DNA of 12,744 nucleotides from Bifidobacterium breve (GTDB lineage: Bacteria > Actinomycetota > Actinomycetes > Mycobacteriales > Mycobacteriaceae): NCBI GenBank assembly GCA_943331415.1, contig CALQLM010000006.1, positions 1-12,744 of the forward strand, read 5' to 3'. The translations under genes were made by a program, and so were the position numbers. How positions within the stretch are numbered: position 1 is the first letter of the stretch; the number at the start of each line of letters is the position of its first letter. The notes below the pieces were generated by a model, which was not told the DNA's origin, did no database searches, and was given only the letters and a program-made list of their open reading frames with translations. This document shows, piece after piece, positions 1 through 6,653 of the stretch.

Positions 1-654
1 CGCCTGCGCCGGGTGTGACGGCGCCTCAGCCGTCGCGAGCCGACGATGTTCGGCCAGGCAACGCTCGGCCCACGCGTGCGTGCGAGCCAACGACTCTTCC
101 TGGTAGGAGCGGGTATTCATGAGGGTCGTCAATTCGTCAAAAGCGAAAATGATGTCAGCGCCGAGTTGATGTTGGATCCCGATGGAAACCTCGGGCGTGA
201 ACCGATGAGTGGATCCGTCCAGGTGCGAGATGAAGGTGACGCCATCGTCGTCGACGTGGGATAGCCGTTGTTTACCCTTGGCGATCAGATTATCCGCCTG
301 CACCCGGTCGAGGTCCTCCATCAGGACCTTGCGGAAGCCGGAACCCAACGACATGACCTGAAACCCACCGCTGTCAGTGAACGTCGGTCCCGGCCAGTTC
401 ATGAATGACCCGAGACCGCCGGCTTCAGCGACGATATCGGCGCCCGGTTGCAGGTAGAGGTGGTACGCGTTGGCGAGCACTGCCTGTGCCCCGAGTTCGC
501 GCATAGTCTCCGGCAGGACGGCCTTCACCGAAGCCTTGGTGCCGACAGCGATGAATGCCGGGGTGCGGATATCGCCGTGCGGTGTGTGGATGACACCACT
601 ACGCCCACGGGCGCCCGTCATATCGGCCACGGGAGTGAAGAACGATGATGTCAC
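1..654 (-). CDS. tgt: Queuine/preQ1 tRNA-ribosyltransferase, N-terminal half (partial at left edge)
   Basis: Bacterial tRNA-guanine transglycosylase, which exchanges guanine 34 in GUN-anticodon tRNAs for a queuosine precursor base. The visible 218 residues hold family signatures: HTPHGDIRTPAF near the N-terminus, the TDSGGFQVMSLG stretch with the base-recognition Asp at about residue 94, SHLDGS at 143-148, and FAFDELTTLMNTR with Asp 173. The catalytic nucleophile region and the zinc site lie beyond the window, since the family is about 380-420 residues. I chose GTG at 654-652 because it is the first start after an in-frame stop and keeps the FFTPV strand that precedes the TPHG motif in relatives. 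The ATG at 621-619 would remove it. No convincing ribosome binding site is seen; an AT-rich stretch (TTAGATA) lies just upstream. The gene is divergent from the lipoprotein gene, with 114 bases between. No queuosine biosynthesis gene is in the window, so whether it salvages queuine cannot be judged. Confidence 0.93.
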   Translation of the reverse strand, partial: MTSSFFTPVADMTGARGRSGVIHTPHGDIRTPAFIAVGTKASVKAVLPETMRELGAQAVLANAYHLYLQPGADIVAEAGGLGSFMNWPGPTFTDSGGFQVMSLGSGFRKVLMEDLDRVQADNLIAKGKQRLSHVDDDGVTFISHLDGSTHRFTPEVSIGIQHQLGADIIFAFDELTTLMNTRSYQEESLARTHAWAERCLAEHRRLATAEAPSHPAQA

Positions 655-768
655 GCAAGGTATCTAACCAAGAAACGAATACAACCCCCGTGTTCCCATC
701 CGGGCCAGCGGGGAAGATACTGAGTTTCAGGGGGCTCAACGTGGGTTCACATTCGTGAAGGAGAGACC

Positions 769-1245
769 ATGATGCGCGGTTTAGCTGTCGTCGCGGGGGG
801 CACCGCACTTCTGGTTGCCGGGCTGACGGGCTGTTCCAGCGGCACGAAGACGCCGAGCGCGCCCAGCAGTGTCGCGACCGCCTCATCGGGTTCGATGTCG
901 ACATCAACCGGTACCGCGAAAGTCACCATTGACGGCCAGGTCAGTGACATCAAGGGCCAGGTGGTCTGTGCGACCAATGGCGGAAGCCTCACCATCGCCA
1001 TCGGCGGGGCCGCAAGCGGAATCGCCGTCGTTATGACTGAGGATGCGTCCGACGTGACCTCCGTCGCCCTGGGAAATGTCAACGGCGTTGCCCTGGCTTT
1101 CCAGGAGGGTGTTCCCGGCGCGACTGCGTCCGCCACCAAGCAAGGCAGCGCCTACCGGATCAGCGGCACCGCCAGTGGAGTCGATATGACCAACCCCCTG
1201 GAGCCGATCACCAAGCCGTTCGAGATCAACGTCAACTGTCCCTAG
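769..1245 (+). CDS. lpqH: LpqH-family (19 kDa antigen) lipoprotein
   Basis: Exported, acylated envelope lipoprotein of the mycobacterial 19 kDa antigen family. The family's M. tuberculosis member is a Toll-like receptor 2 agonist and glycoprotein. The 158-residue protein has a signal peptide ending in a lipobox (LTGC, lipidated Cys 22), a Ser/Thr/Ala-rich linker at about 23-50 suited to O-mannosylation, and a compact domain. Its segments (VVCATNGG, IAIGGAASGIA, LGNVNGV, GTASGVDM) match remembered M. tuberculosis LpqH closely. Two mature-domain cysteines, 67 and 157, fit the family disulfide. Length equals the usual 159 residues. An AAGGAG motif at 758-763 lies five bases from the first ATG (769) and eight from a second ATG (772); both starts are possible. 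A weak promoter candidate (TTCCCA at 693-698, GATACT at 716-721, 17-base spacer) lies upstream. The 3' end overlaps the WS/DGAT gene by 14 bases, tail-to-tail. It could be a paralogue rather than the orthologue. Confidence 0.93.
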   Translation: MMRGLAVVAGGTALLVAGLTGCSSGTKTPSAPSSVATASSGSMSTSTGTAKVTIDGQVSDIKGQVVCATNGGSLTIAIGGAASGIAVVMTEDASDVTSVALGNVNGVALAFQEGVPGATASATKQGSAYRISGTASGVDMTNPLEPITKPFEINVNCP

Positions 1246-2686
1246 AGCGTGTGGCGACCTTTTTCACTGGGGCCTTTTTCAGTGGGGCCTTTTTCACTGG
1301 GGCCTTTTTCACTGGGGCCTTTTTCACCGCAGTTCCGATCGCTCGTTCAAGATCGGCAAGCGAGTCATCGAGGTGGCCGAGCAGTCGCTGCAGGCTCGGC
1401 ACACTGCGTCGACAACCGACCAGCCCAAAATCAAGGTTCTCGGCATTGTTGGACATCGTGATGTTGAGAGCCTGGCCGTCTAGGGCGATGGAGAATGGAT
1501 AGTTGCCATCCAGACGAGCACCGTTCCAATACAGCGGCTCCCGCGCCCCTGGGACGTTGGAAATCGCGAGATTGAAAGGTGGCAACGCGGAACCCAAGGC
1601 GGGCGAGAGCGCACTCAGCAGTAACGGTGAAACATTGAAAGCTGACAGAGCCATCTGCTGAAGCTTGGGCAACTGCGCGAACACCTCCTTATTGCTGCGC
1701 ATAGATGAGCTCACCACCTCAAGACGCTTTTGCGGATCCGCAAGATCCGTGGCCAGGCTTGCCAGCAGTGCTCCCACCTGATTACCGCCGCTGGAGTTCG
1801 CATCGTCACGGAGGCTCACCGGCACCATCGCGATGAGCGGTTTGTCGGGCAGCGCATTCTGCTCGATCAGATAGGCGCGAAGAGCGCCGCCACACATGGC
1901 CAGCACCACGTCGTTGACCGTGACCCCGGCGGCCTGTTTGATCGCCATCACCCGTTGCATCGGCCAGGACTGCGCCGCACAGCGGCGCGCACCACCGATC
2001 GGAACATTGAAGATCGTCCTCGGCGCTCCGAATGGCAGAGTCAACTGCTGTTCCATCAAGCCGTTGCGAGCCAGGTTGAAGGCCGACGGGCCAAGTCCAG
2101 CAATAGATTCGGCAATCCTCGCGAGACCTCCCAGCCGCGACGATCCAGGCTTGCTCTTGCCAGCCGGCCGATCATTCGTACCCCAGGGGACCCGCAATTC
2201 GTGGTCGTGCGGATCGGTGGATAGTGCGCGGCGCATCATGCGCATGGCACTTACTCCGTCGACGAGCGCATGATGGATTTTTGTGTAGACAGCGAATCGA
2301 CCGTCGTTGAGACCCTCGACGAGGTGGCTTTCCCACAATGGACGATGGCGATCCAGCAGGGTGCCGTGGAGTCGTGACGTCAACTCCAACAACTCGCGGA
2401 CCCGTCCGGGTGAGGGCAGCGCCGAACGGCGCAAATGGTATTCGAGATCGAGATCGCGGTCGAAGGCCCACGCGAGGTTGGCGATACCGCCCAGGAGTTC
2501 AGCGGGATGCTTCCGGAAGGTCAGGCTGACATCCTCGCGGACAACGAGTTCTTGGTAGATATCGCGGATGTAATCCGATCCGGCGCCCTCGGGAGGTTCG
2601 AATACCTGCAACCCGGCGACATGCATGGGGTGCTCGCGCGATTCGCCGAGCAGGAACATTGCATCGAACGGCGATATCAGTTCCAT
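1232..2686 (-). CDS. Wax ester synthase / acyl-CoA:diacylglycerol acyltransferase (WS/DGAT) with repetitive basic tail
   Basis: Acyltransferase of the WS/DGAT family, which transfers acyl groups from acyl-CoA to diacylglycerol or fatty alcohols and so makes storage triacylglycerol or wax esters at the membrane or lipid-droplet surface. The N-terminus (MELISPFDAMFLLGES) and the catalytic motif HHALVDG at residues 138-144 are canonical. Downstream segments NDVVLAMCGGALRAYL and ISNVPG are also family hallmarks. The 484 residues exceed the usual 450-475 because of a C-terminal tail, about residues 454-484, of repeated VKKAP units encoded by a 15-bp tandem repeat. A GAAGG motif (2694-2698 on the complement) lies seven bases before the ATG. 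No clear promoter is seen in the 104 bases separating it from the beta-propeller gene on the same strand, so readthrough is possible. Mycobacteria carry many paralogues, so I assign no tgs number. Substrate preference cannot be read from the sequence. Confidence 0.92.
   Translation of the reverse strand: MELISPFDAMFLLGESREHPMHVAGLQVFEPPEGAGSDYIRDIYQELVVREDVSLTFRKHPAELLGGIANLAWAFDRDLDLEYHLRRSALPSPGRVRELLELTSRLHGTLLDRHRPLWESHLVEGLNDGRFAVYTKIHHALVDGVSAMRMMRRALSTDPHDHELRVPWGTNDRPAGKSKPGSSRLGGLARIAESIAGLGPSAFNLARNGLMEQQLTLPFGAPRTIFNVPIGGARRCAAQSWPMQRVMAIKQAAGVTVNDVVLAMCGGALRAYLIEQNALPDKPLIAMVPVSLRDDANSSGGNQVGALLASLATDLADPQKRLEVVSSSMRSNKEVFAQLPKLQQMALSAFNVSPLLLSALSPALGSALPPFNLAISNVPGAREPLYWNGARLDGNYPFSIALDGQALNITMSNNAENLDFGLVGCRRSVPSLQRLLGHLDDSLADLERAIGTAVKKAPVKKAPVKKAPLKKAPVKKVATRSRDS
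1258..1326. repeat. 15-bp in-frame tandem repeat in the WS/DGAT 3' end
   Basis: Four complete 15-bp units (plus-strand form CCTTTTTCACTGGGG) start at 1258, 1273, 1288 and 1303, with a fifth partial unit from 1318. The second unit differs by one base (CAGTG for CACTG), which changes Val to Leu in the protein. Read on the minus strand each unit gives PVKKA. The period is a multiple of three, so copy-number change would keep the reading frame. The units begin only 13 bases past the lpqH stop codon. Confidence 0.95.
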
Positions 2687-2769
2687 CCGATGACCTTCGC
2701 CTTCCCCCGCGCCTCGCCGTGCCCGTCACATGGAGCCCAAGCGACCAGTTCAGGGGGATCTATGCCAAG

Positions 2770-2785
2770 AGCGATGCCTATCGCT
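2770..2785 (-). terminator. Small hairpin just after the beta-propeller stop codon
   Basis: A perfect 6-bp inverted repeat, AGCGAT / ATCGCT with a four-base loop, lies five bases past the beta-propeller stop codon in the direction of transcription. No T-tract follows it, so it would be at best a weak, U-less terminator or an mRNA 3'-end structure. It is the only hairpin noticed between this gene and the WS/DGAT gene. Confidence 0.3.
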
Positions 2786-2790
2786 TCAGG

Positions 2791-5343
2791 CTAGACCACA
2801 GCGGGCGCCGCGCTACTTCCGATCTGGCTCAGATCGCTGAGACTGTATGCCGTCACCGAGGTGTCGGATACCGCGTACAGCACATCCCCGATGCGCACGG
2901 TCCGGAACACGGACTGGTCGGTGTGAATATCGCCGATCACTTCGATCCCGCCGGCGCTGACCCGCATGACCTTCAGTAGCTGCTCGTAGTTGTAGGTGCC
3001 GGACTCGGCGTCATATCCGCTGCCGAATACCGGAACCACCAGGATTCCATCCTCAGCGGAGTACAGCAGCGCGTGATGGTCGAACTGTGCATCCGACCAC
3101 GACCACTGGGTGTTGTCAGTCAGAAATTGCCGGGTGATCTGGGTCGGGTTCGTCCCATCGCTGACGTCAAAAAGCGTCGCGTGCACATGGGTGTTCCAAC
3201 TGCCGGCCTCCCGTTCCTGCCCGATACCTATCAATAGGCCGTCGCCGACAGGTTGCAGGTAGTTCGAGAAGCCAGGGATGACGAGTTCACCCTGCAGGCT
3301 CGGTGCGGCCGGATCACTCAAGTCGACGGCGAAGAGCGGGTCGGTCTGCAAGAAGGTGACCAGGTAGGCGGTATCGCCGACAAACCTCGCCGCATACAAC
3401 TGCTCGCCCGGGGCCAGGCCGGTCAGACTTCCCGTCAGATCGAGGGTGTCGCCGACGGTGTCCAGCACGTACACCCCGTTGTCGTCGCGGGTGTTCCAGG
3501 TGTCGTTAACCAATTGAGATTCGGTGGTGTGCGTCGCGACATGCAGGTAACCGCCCTGCTCATCCATCGCGAACTGATTGATCAAGGCACCCGAGACAAC
3601 ACCGCTGGCCTGCCATGCGACCTGCGTTCCGTCGATGGCGAAGCGATCGATTCGGGTGTCGTTGAACCAACCCGTCTCGCTGTAGTGGGATTCGGTGGTG
3701 CCCACGTACATCGCGTCATGTGTCATGTAGACCGCATTGCCACCGGCAGCCACCATGGCGCCCACGCTGTCGGCGAAGGCCGACGCCGACGAAGTGTCCG
3801 CCGAGTCCATCGTTACCAGCGTCAGCACCGACTGCGCATCACCGGTGTGCGGTCGCACGATGTCCTCGGCGCCGGCAACCAGGCCGAGATCCACCGAATT
3901 ACCCTCTGCATCAACGCTGTAGGCATGCGGCAGTGACAGGTCAACGATCTGGTCACCCACCCGCGCGACGTACTCATCCCAGGTTTCGTAGGTGCGGTAT
4001 GCAGTGACGGTCGGGTCCCACGCCCAGCGGGCGGGAACCAGATCAGCGGTGGCCTCACCGTCGAGGGGCGCGACGACCCCGGATTCCACCGCAGTGTCTG
4101 TGTAAAGCGGCGCAGGAAGATTCAATCCGCGCTGAAGGACCACGTACACCACACCGTCGACAGCTCGCGCGTCCTGAAACCCGCCATCGAACATCGTCTG
4201 GGTCACGATTGTGGGGGCCGTCCGATCGGTGATGTCATAGACGGTCACCGTCGTCTGCGGATTCGTCGACCACCACGGGCCATAGGCCATCCGCACCATC
4301 GGTCCGTACCAGCCGTAGCCGGATTCGGTGATCACGGTCAGGCGATCGCCGGCGAGGAACTCCCCGACCACATTTCCCGATAGCAATGACTGGGACGCCA
4401 CCGCCAGGTCGGCGCCGACGATCGACAGCTGACCGTTGTGGGCGACGTACAGGTACTCGCCGTCGGTCTCGACGAAATCCGCCTCATCGACGCCATTGAC
4501 CTGGGTGTTGGTATCCGAGGTGATTCCGGGCGCCGGGACTGCGCTTTCCGCCTTGAGGAAATAATCCAGCCACGGGCCACCGTTGCCGTAGACCGGTACG
4601 GTCTGGCCGAAAAGACTGCCGTACTGCGCCTGCGCCAACTCCAACAGATAGTCGCGCAGATCCTGCTCGGTGAAATACGACGCGGCGGTGGTACCCGAAG
4701 TCTGCCCCGTCGTCTGCCCCGGATTCATCGTTGGAAACAGGTCCGTGAGCGCACGGCGAACCAACAGCAGCGCGCCCTGCAGAAGTTCGGTGACCGGGTT
4801 GGTGGGCAATCCGGAGACCCAGTTCGACGTCGAGCTGAGGAAACCGTTCACCACCACGCTCATCGCCGCTGCCGGATCGGCGGGGACTGACGGCCGCACG
4901 CTGGCTGCGCGTAACGCCCTAGCCGCCCGCACCGTCTTTGCGGCCGACGGGCCCGTCGCCGCGGTGACAGCCGGGTTGGGGACGGATCCGAACGCCGCGA
5001 GCGCGGCCGGGAGTCCGCCGGGAGTTCTGCTGGCCGCCGCAGCAACCCGAGATGAGACAGTTCGGGCGGCGGCCGACCGTGACGTAATCGGCGACGCGGA
5101 ATTCGACGCCGATTGAGCACTACCGACCCGGTCGCGACGGTTGTCGGCACCGCGGAGCCGGGACGTACCGCCGGCAGGCGCGTCGGGTGCTGATCCGACA
5201 GCAGGACTCGGGGCCGACACCGTTGGGGAATCGTCTTCGCTAGGCGCGGCAGCAGCGATTCCTGCCGCGGGGGTTCCCGCCACCACCACGCCGAGGGCGA
5301 AAGCCGCTGCTCCCGCGCGCGCGGCGCGCTTGCTGACCGACAT
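2791..5343 (-). CDS. Exported beta-propeller domain protein (PF09826-type)
   Basis: Large secreted protein of 850 residues; biochemical function unknown. A Sec-type signal peptide (basic MSVSKRAARA start, hydrophobic core, Ala-rich end near residue 33) is followed by a low-complexity Ala/Ser/Pro/Arg region to about 160. Next comes a short predicted helical segment at about 160-205 (VNGFLSSTSNWVSGLP, then LLQGALLLVRRALTDLF), and then a Thr/Gly linker. From about 275 to 842 the sequence resembles the Pfam 'beta propeller domain' family, with its entry motif TNTQVNGVDEADFVETDGEY and repeated blade-like strands (YLYVAHNGQL, VYVVLQRG, AVYMTHDAMYVG, AYLVTFLQTDPLFAVDLSDP). I found no cysteine and no lipobox or sortase signal, so it is probably soluble or loosely wall-associated. 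The ATG at 5343 has a GGGGGA ribosome binding site five bases away and a good promoter about 50 bases further upstream. The family assignment rests on motif memory, not a search. Confidence 0.87.
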   Translation of the reverse strand: MSVSKRAARAGAAAFALGVVVAGTPAAGIAAAAPSEDDSPTVSAPSPAVGSAPDAPAGGTSRLRGADNRRDRVGSAQSASNSASPITSRSAAARTVSSRVAAAASRTPGGLPAALAAFGSVPNPAVTAATGPSAAKTVRAARALRAASVRPSVPADPAAAMSVVVNGFLSSTSNWVSGLPTNPVTELLQGALLLVRRALTDLFPTMNPGQTTGQTSGTTAASYFTEQDLRDYLLELAQAQYGSLFGQTVPVYGNGGPWLDYFLKAESAVPAPGITSDTNTQVNGVDEADFVETDGEYLYVAHNGQLSIVGADLAVASQSLLSGNVVGEFLAGDRLTVITESGYGWYGPMVRMAYGPWWSTNPQTTVTVYDITDRTAPTIVTQTMFDGGFQDARAVDGVVYVVLQRGLNLPAPLYTDTAVESGVVAPLDGEATADLVPARWAWDPTVTAYRTYETWDEYVARVGDQIVDLSLPHAYSVDAEGNSVDLGLVAGAEDIVRPHTGDAQSVLTLVTMDSADTSSASAFADSVGAMVAAGGNAVYMTHDAMYVGTTESHYSETGWFNDTRIDRFAIDGTQVAWQASGVVSGALINQFAMDEQGGYLHVATHTTESQLVNDTWNTRDDNGVYVLDTVGDTLDLTGSLTGLAPGEQLYAARFVGDTAYLVTFLQTDPLFAVDLSDPAAPSLQGELVIPGFSNYLQPVGDGLLIGIGQEREAGSWNTHVHATLFDVSDGTNPTQITRQFLTDNTQWSWSDAQFDHHALLYSAEDGILVVPVFGSGYDAESGTYNYEQLLKVMRVSAGGIEVIGDIHTDQSVFRTVRIGDVLYAVSDTSVTAYSLSDLSQIGSSAAPAVV

Positions 5344-5394
5344 CGAAATCCCCCATGACCGCTAATTGCTGAGATTTAGCTGTGAATTCAGAAA

Positions 5395-5424
5395 ACCATA
5401 GCCTCGGGTGCTGTGGCAAGTCAA
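5395..5424 (-). promoter_or_regulatory. Housekeeping-type promoter of the beta-propeller gene
   Basis: On the minus strand a -35 TTGACT (5424-5419) is separated by 18 bases from a -10 TATGGT (5400-5395), which fits the mycobacterial sigma-A pattern TTGAC / TANNNT. Transcription would begin near 5388 and give a leader of about 45 bases with a GGGGGA ribosome binding site before the ATG at 5343. The promoter lies between the tRNA 3' end and the gene, so the gene need not depend on tRNA readthrough. Confidence 0.6.
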
Positions 5425-5453
5425 CGCATCACGGTGCGCGGGGCCGGTACTGA

Positions 5454-5544
5454 TGGCGGTGGCGGAGGGATTTGAACCCTCGGACGGGGGTTACCCGTCA
5501 CACGCTTTCGAGGCGTGCTCCTTAGGCCGCTCGGACACGCCACC
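5454..5544 (-). tRNA. tRNA-Ser (anticodon CGA), CCA encoded
   Basis: A class II tRNA folds on the minus strand. The acceptor stem GGTGGCG (5544-5538) pairs with CGCCACC (5464-5458), followed by discriminator G and an encoded CCA (5456-5454). The anticodon stem CACGC/GCGTG encloses the loop CTCGAAA, with anticodon CGA at 5510-5508, reading the UCG serine codon. A long variable arm, typical of tRNA-Ser, and the T-loop GTTCAAATC complete it. The 5' end is 27 bases past the tadA stop codon on the same strand, so it may be made from the same transcript and processed. tRNA-Ser genes are common integration targets, but no integrase or duplicated tRNA end is visible here. Confidence 0.96.
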
Positions 5545-5571
5545 ACGGCAAATCCTACGGTCCTTCCCGGG

Positions 5572-6042
5572 CTACCCCAAATCGCGGTGCCCGGAGAAAA
5601 AGCCCTTCAGCAGTGCCGCACAATCATCGGCCAGCACGCCGCCGCGCACTTCGGGGCGATACGCCAACCGCCGATCGCGCACCACATCCCACAGCGAGCC
5701 GACCGCTCCGGTCTTGGGCTCCCAGGCGCCGAAGACCACGCGGGCCACCCGGGCCAGGACCAGAGCTCCCGCGCACATGGTGCATGGTTCCACTGTTACC
5801 GCAATCGTGGCGCCCGCCAGCCGCCAGCCGTCACCGCCCGCCCTAGCAGCCGCACGCAGAGCCAGCATCTCCGCGTGCGCTGTCGGGTCACCCAATGCCT
5901 CCCGAGCGTTGGCGGCGCGGGCTAACTCCACTCCGTCGGCACCGAAAACCACTGCACCGATTGGTACGTCGTCGGGACCGGCATCGCCAGCGGCATCGAT
6001 CGCCGCGCGGATGAGGCTCTCGTCGGCGGGGAGGGCATTCAC
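5572..6042 (-). CDS. tadA: tRNA-specific adenosine deaminase TadA
   Basis: Zinc deaminase that converts the wobble adenosine 34 of tRNA-Arg(ACG) to inosine, an essential step for decoding CGN codons. The 156-residue protein has the cytidine/deoxycytidylate-deaminase signature. TAHAEM supplies zinc ligand His 56 and proton shuttle Glu 58, and PCTMC supplies Cys 87 and Cys 90. The strand VPIGAVV precedes them, and the spacing and length are normal for bacterial TadA. The start is GTG at 6042, overlapping the upstream gene's TGA in a GTGA junction, which points to translational coupling. It forms a two-gene unit with the TadA-associated gene, followed by tRNA-Ser. A general nucleoside deaminase is the only alternative; the partner gene favours TadA. 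Confidence 0.93.
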   Translation of the reverse strand: MNALPADESLIRAAIDAAGDAGPDDVPIGAVVFGADGVELARAANAREALGDPTAHAEMLALRAAARAGGDGWRLAGATIAVTVEPCTMCAGALVLARVARVVFGAWEPKTGAVGSLWDVVRDRRLAYRPEVRGGVLADDCAALLKGFFSGHRDLG

Positions 6043-6569
6043 CGATCGAGGCGGTCAAGGACCGCGGAGAACTCCTCAGCGAAACCCATCTCCCGGGCGA
6101 TGCGTCCCAACTGCTCGTCGGCGTAGAGGTCCGTTTCGTCAAGGATCACGCTGAGCACCGCATTAGGCAGTCCGACATCGGCCAGAACACCCAGATCGCC
6201 CTCCTCGAAGGGCTCGCTGTCCTCCAGATCCTCCGCAGCGATGTCGGCGTCGAGTTTCTCCAGTGCTTCGGCCGCAATGTCGTAGTCCAGCGCGGCGGTG
6301 GCATCGGAGAGCAACAGCAGGGTGCCCGAGGGAGCGGGCCGAACGATGAGGAAAAACTCGTCGTCAATATCGAGCAATCCGAACACCGCTCCGGCGCTGC
6401 GTAATTCCCGCAGCTCCGTCTCGGCGACGGCAAGGCTGGTCAACGCCTGCGGGCTCATGGGCGAACACCGCCATGTCGCATTCTCGTGAACCACGGCCAC
6501 GGCAAAGCCGTACGGGGCGTCACCAGAGCCCAATGCTCCTTGGTCCCGACCAGCTCGCTGTGCCTCCAT
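6039..6569 (-). CDS. tRNA adenosine deaminase-associated protein (Rv3753c-like)
   Basis: Conserved actinobacterial protein named only from its constant position before tadA; no molecular function is established. The 176-residue product has a variable N-terminus and a conserved core (LTSLAVAETELRELRSAG, FGLLDIDDEFFLIVRP, LLLLSDATAALDYDIAAE). A very acidic stretch at about 130-150 and a C-terminal helical part (ELYADEQ-like, GFAEEFSAVLDRL) follow. There is no signal peptide, membrane segment or metal motif. The ATG at 6569 has no ribosome binding site but has a TACCGT -10-like hexamer eight bases upstream, so the mRNA may be leaderless. It overlaps tadA by four bases and is divergent from tyrA. 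An accessory or regulatory subunit of TadA is a reasonable guess, but only from context. Confidence 0.88.
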   Translation of the reverse strand: MEAQRAGRDQGALGSGDAPYGFAVAVVHENATWRCSPMSPQALTSLAVAETELRELRSAGAVFGLLDIDDEFFLIVRPAPSGTLLLLSDATAALDYDIAAEALEKLDADIAAEDLEDSEPFEEGDLGVLADVGLPNAVLSVILDETDLYADEQLGRIAREMGFAEEFSAVLDRLDR

Positions 6570-6577
6570 GAGCGCTT

Positions 6578-6583
6578 ACGGTA
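6578..6583 (-). promoter_or_regulatory. Candidate leaderless -10 element (TACCGT) of the tadA operon
   Basis: The minus-strand hexamer TACCGT fits the mycobacterial TANNNT -10 pattern and ends eight bases before the ATG at 6569. Transcription would start at or next to the start codon. No TTGAC-like -35 is present, and no ribosome binding site lies between the hexamer and the gene. Confidence 0.4.
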
Positions 6584-6622
6584 GTCGCTGAGCAGGTCGT
6601 TTGACTAGCTCCCCAGCGAACC

Positions 6623-6636
6623 CACACATCGGTGTG
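6623..6636. promoter_or_regulatory. Inverted repeat CACAC-ATCG-GTGTG upstream of tyrA
   Basis: A perfect 5-bp inverted repeat with a four-base spacer sits 17 bases before the tyrA ATG and 17 bases after a lone -35-like TTGACT (6601-6606). It covers the place where a -10 and transcription start would fall, so it could be an operator or a 5'-leader hairpin. A short repeat of this kind can also arise by chance. Confidence 0.25.
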
Positions 6637-6653
6637 CCAACCTGGAAAGCGTG

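Noticed and set aside
1258..1326. Programmed -1 frameshifting at the repeated AAAAAG runs in the WS/DGAT mRNA
   Set aside because: The runs read G-AAA-AAG rather than the efficient A-AAA-AAG heptamer, and no stimulatory structure or meaningful alternative frame was seen.
1258..1326. CRISPR-like array
   Set aside because: The units are directly contiguous 15-bp repeats with no spacers and lie inside a coding frame.
3253..3936. A 227-codon plus-strand open frame inside the beta-propeller gene
   Set aside because: Antisense shadow; the minus-strand gene has signal peptide, promoter and domain evidence.
5408..6154. A 248-codon plus-strand open frame across the tRNA and tadA
   Set aside because: It reads through a well-folded tRNA gene in antisense and opposes a well-supported tadA; no start signal is seen.
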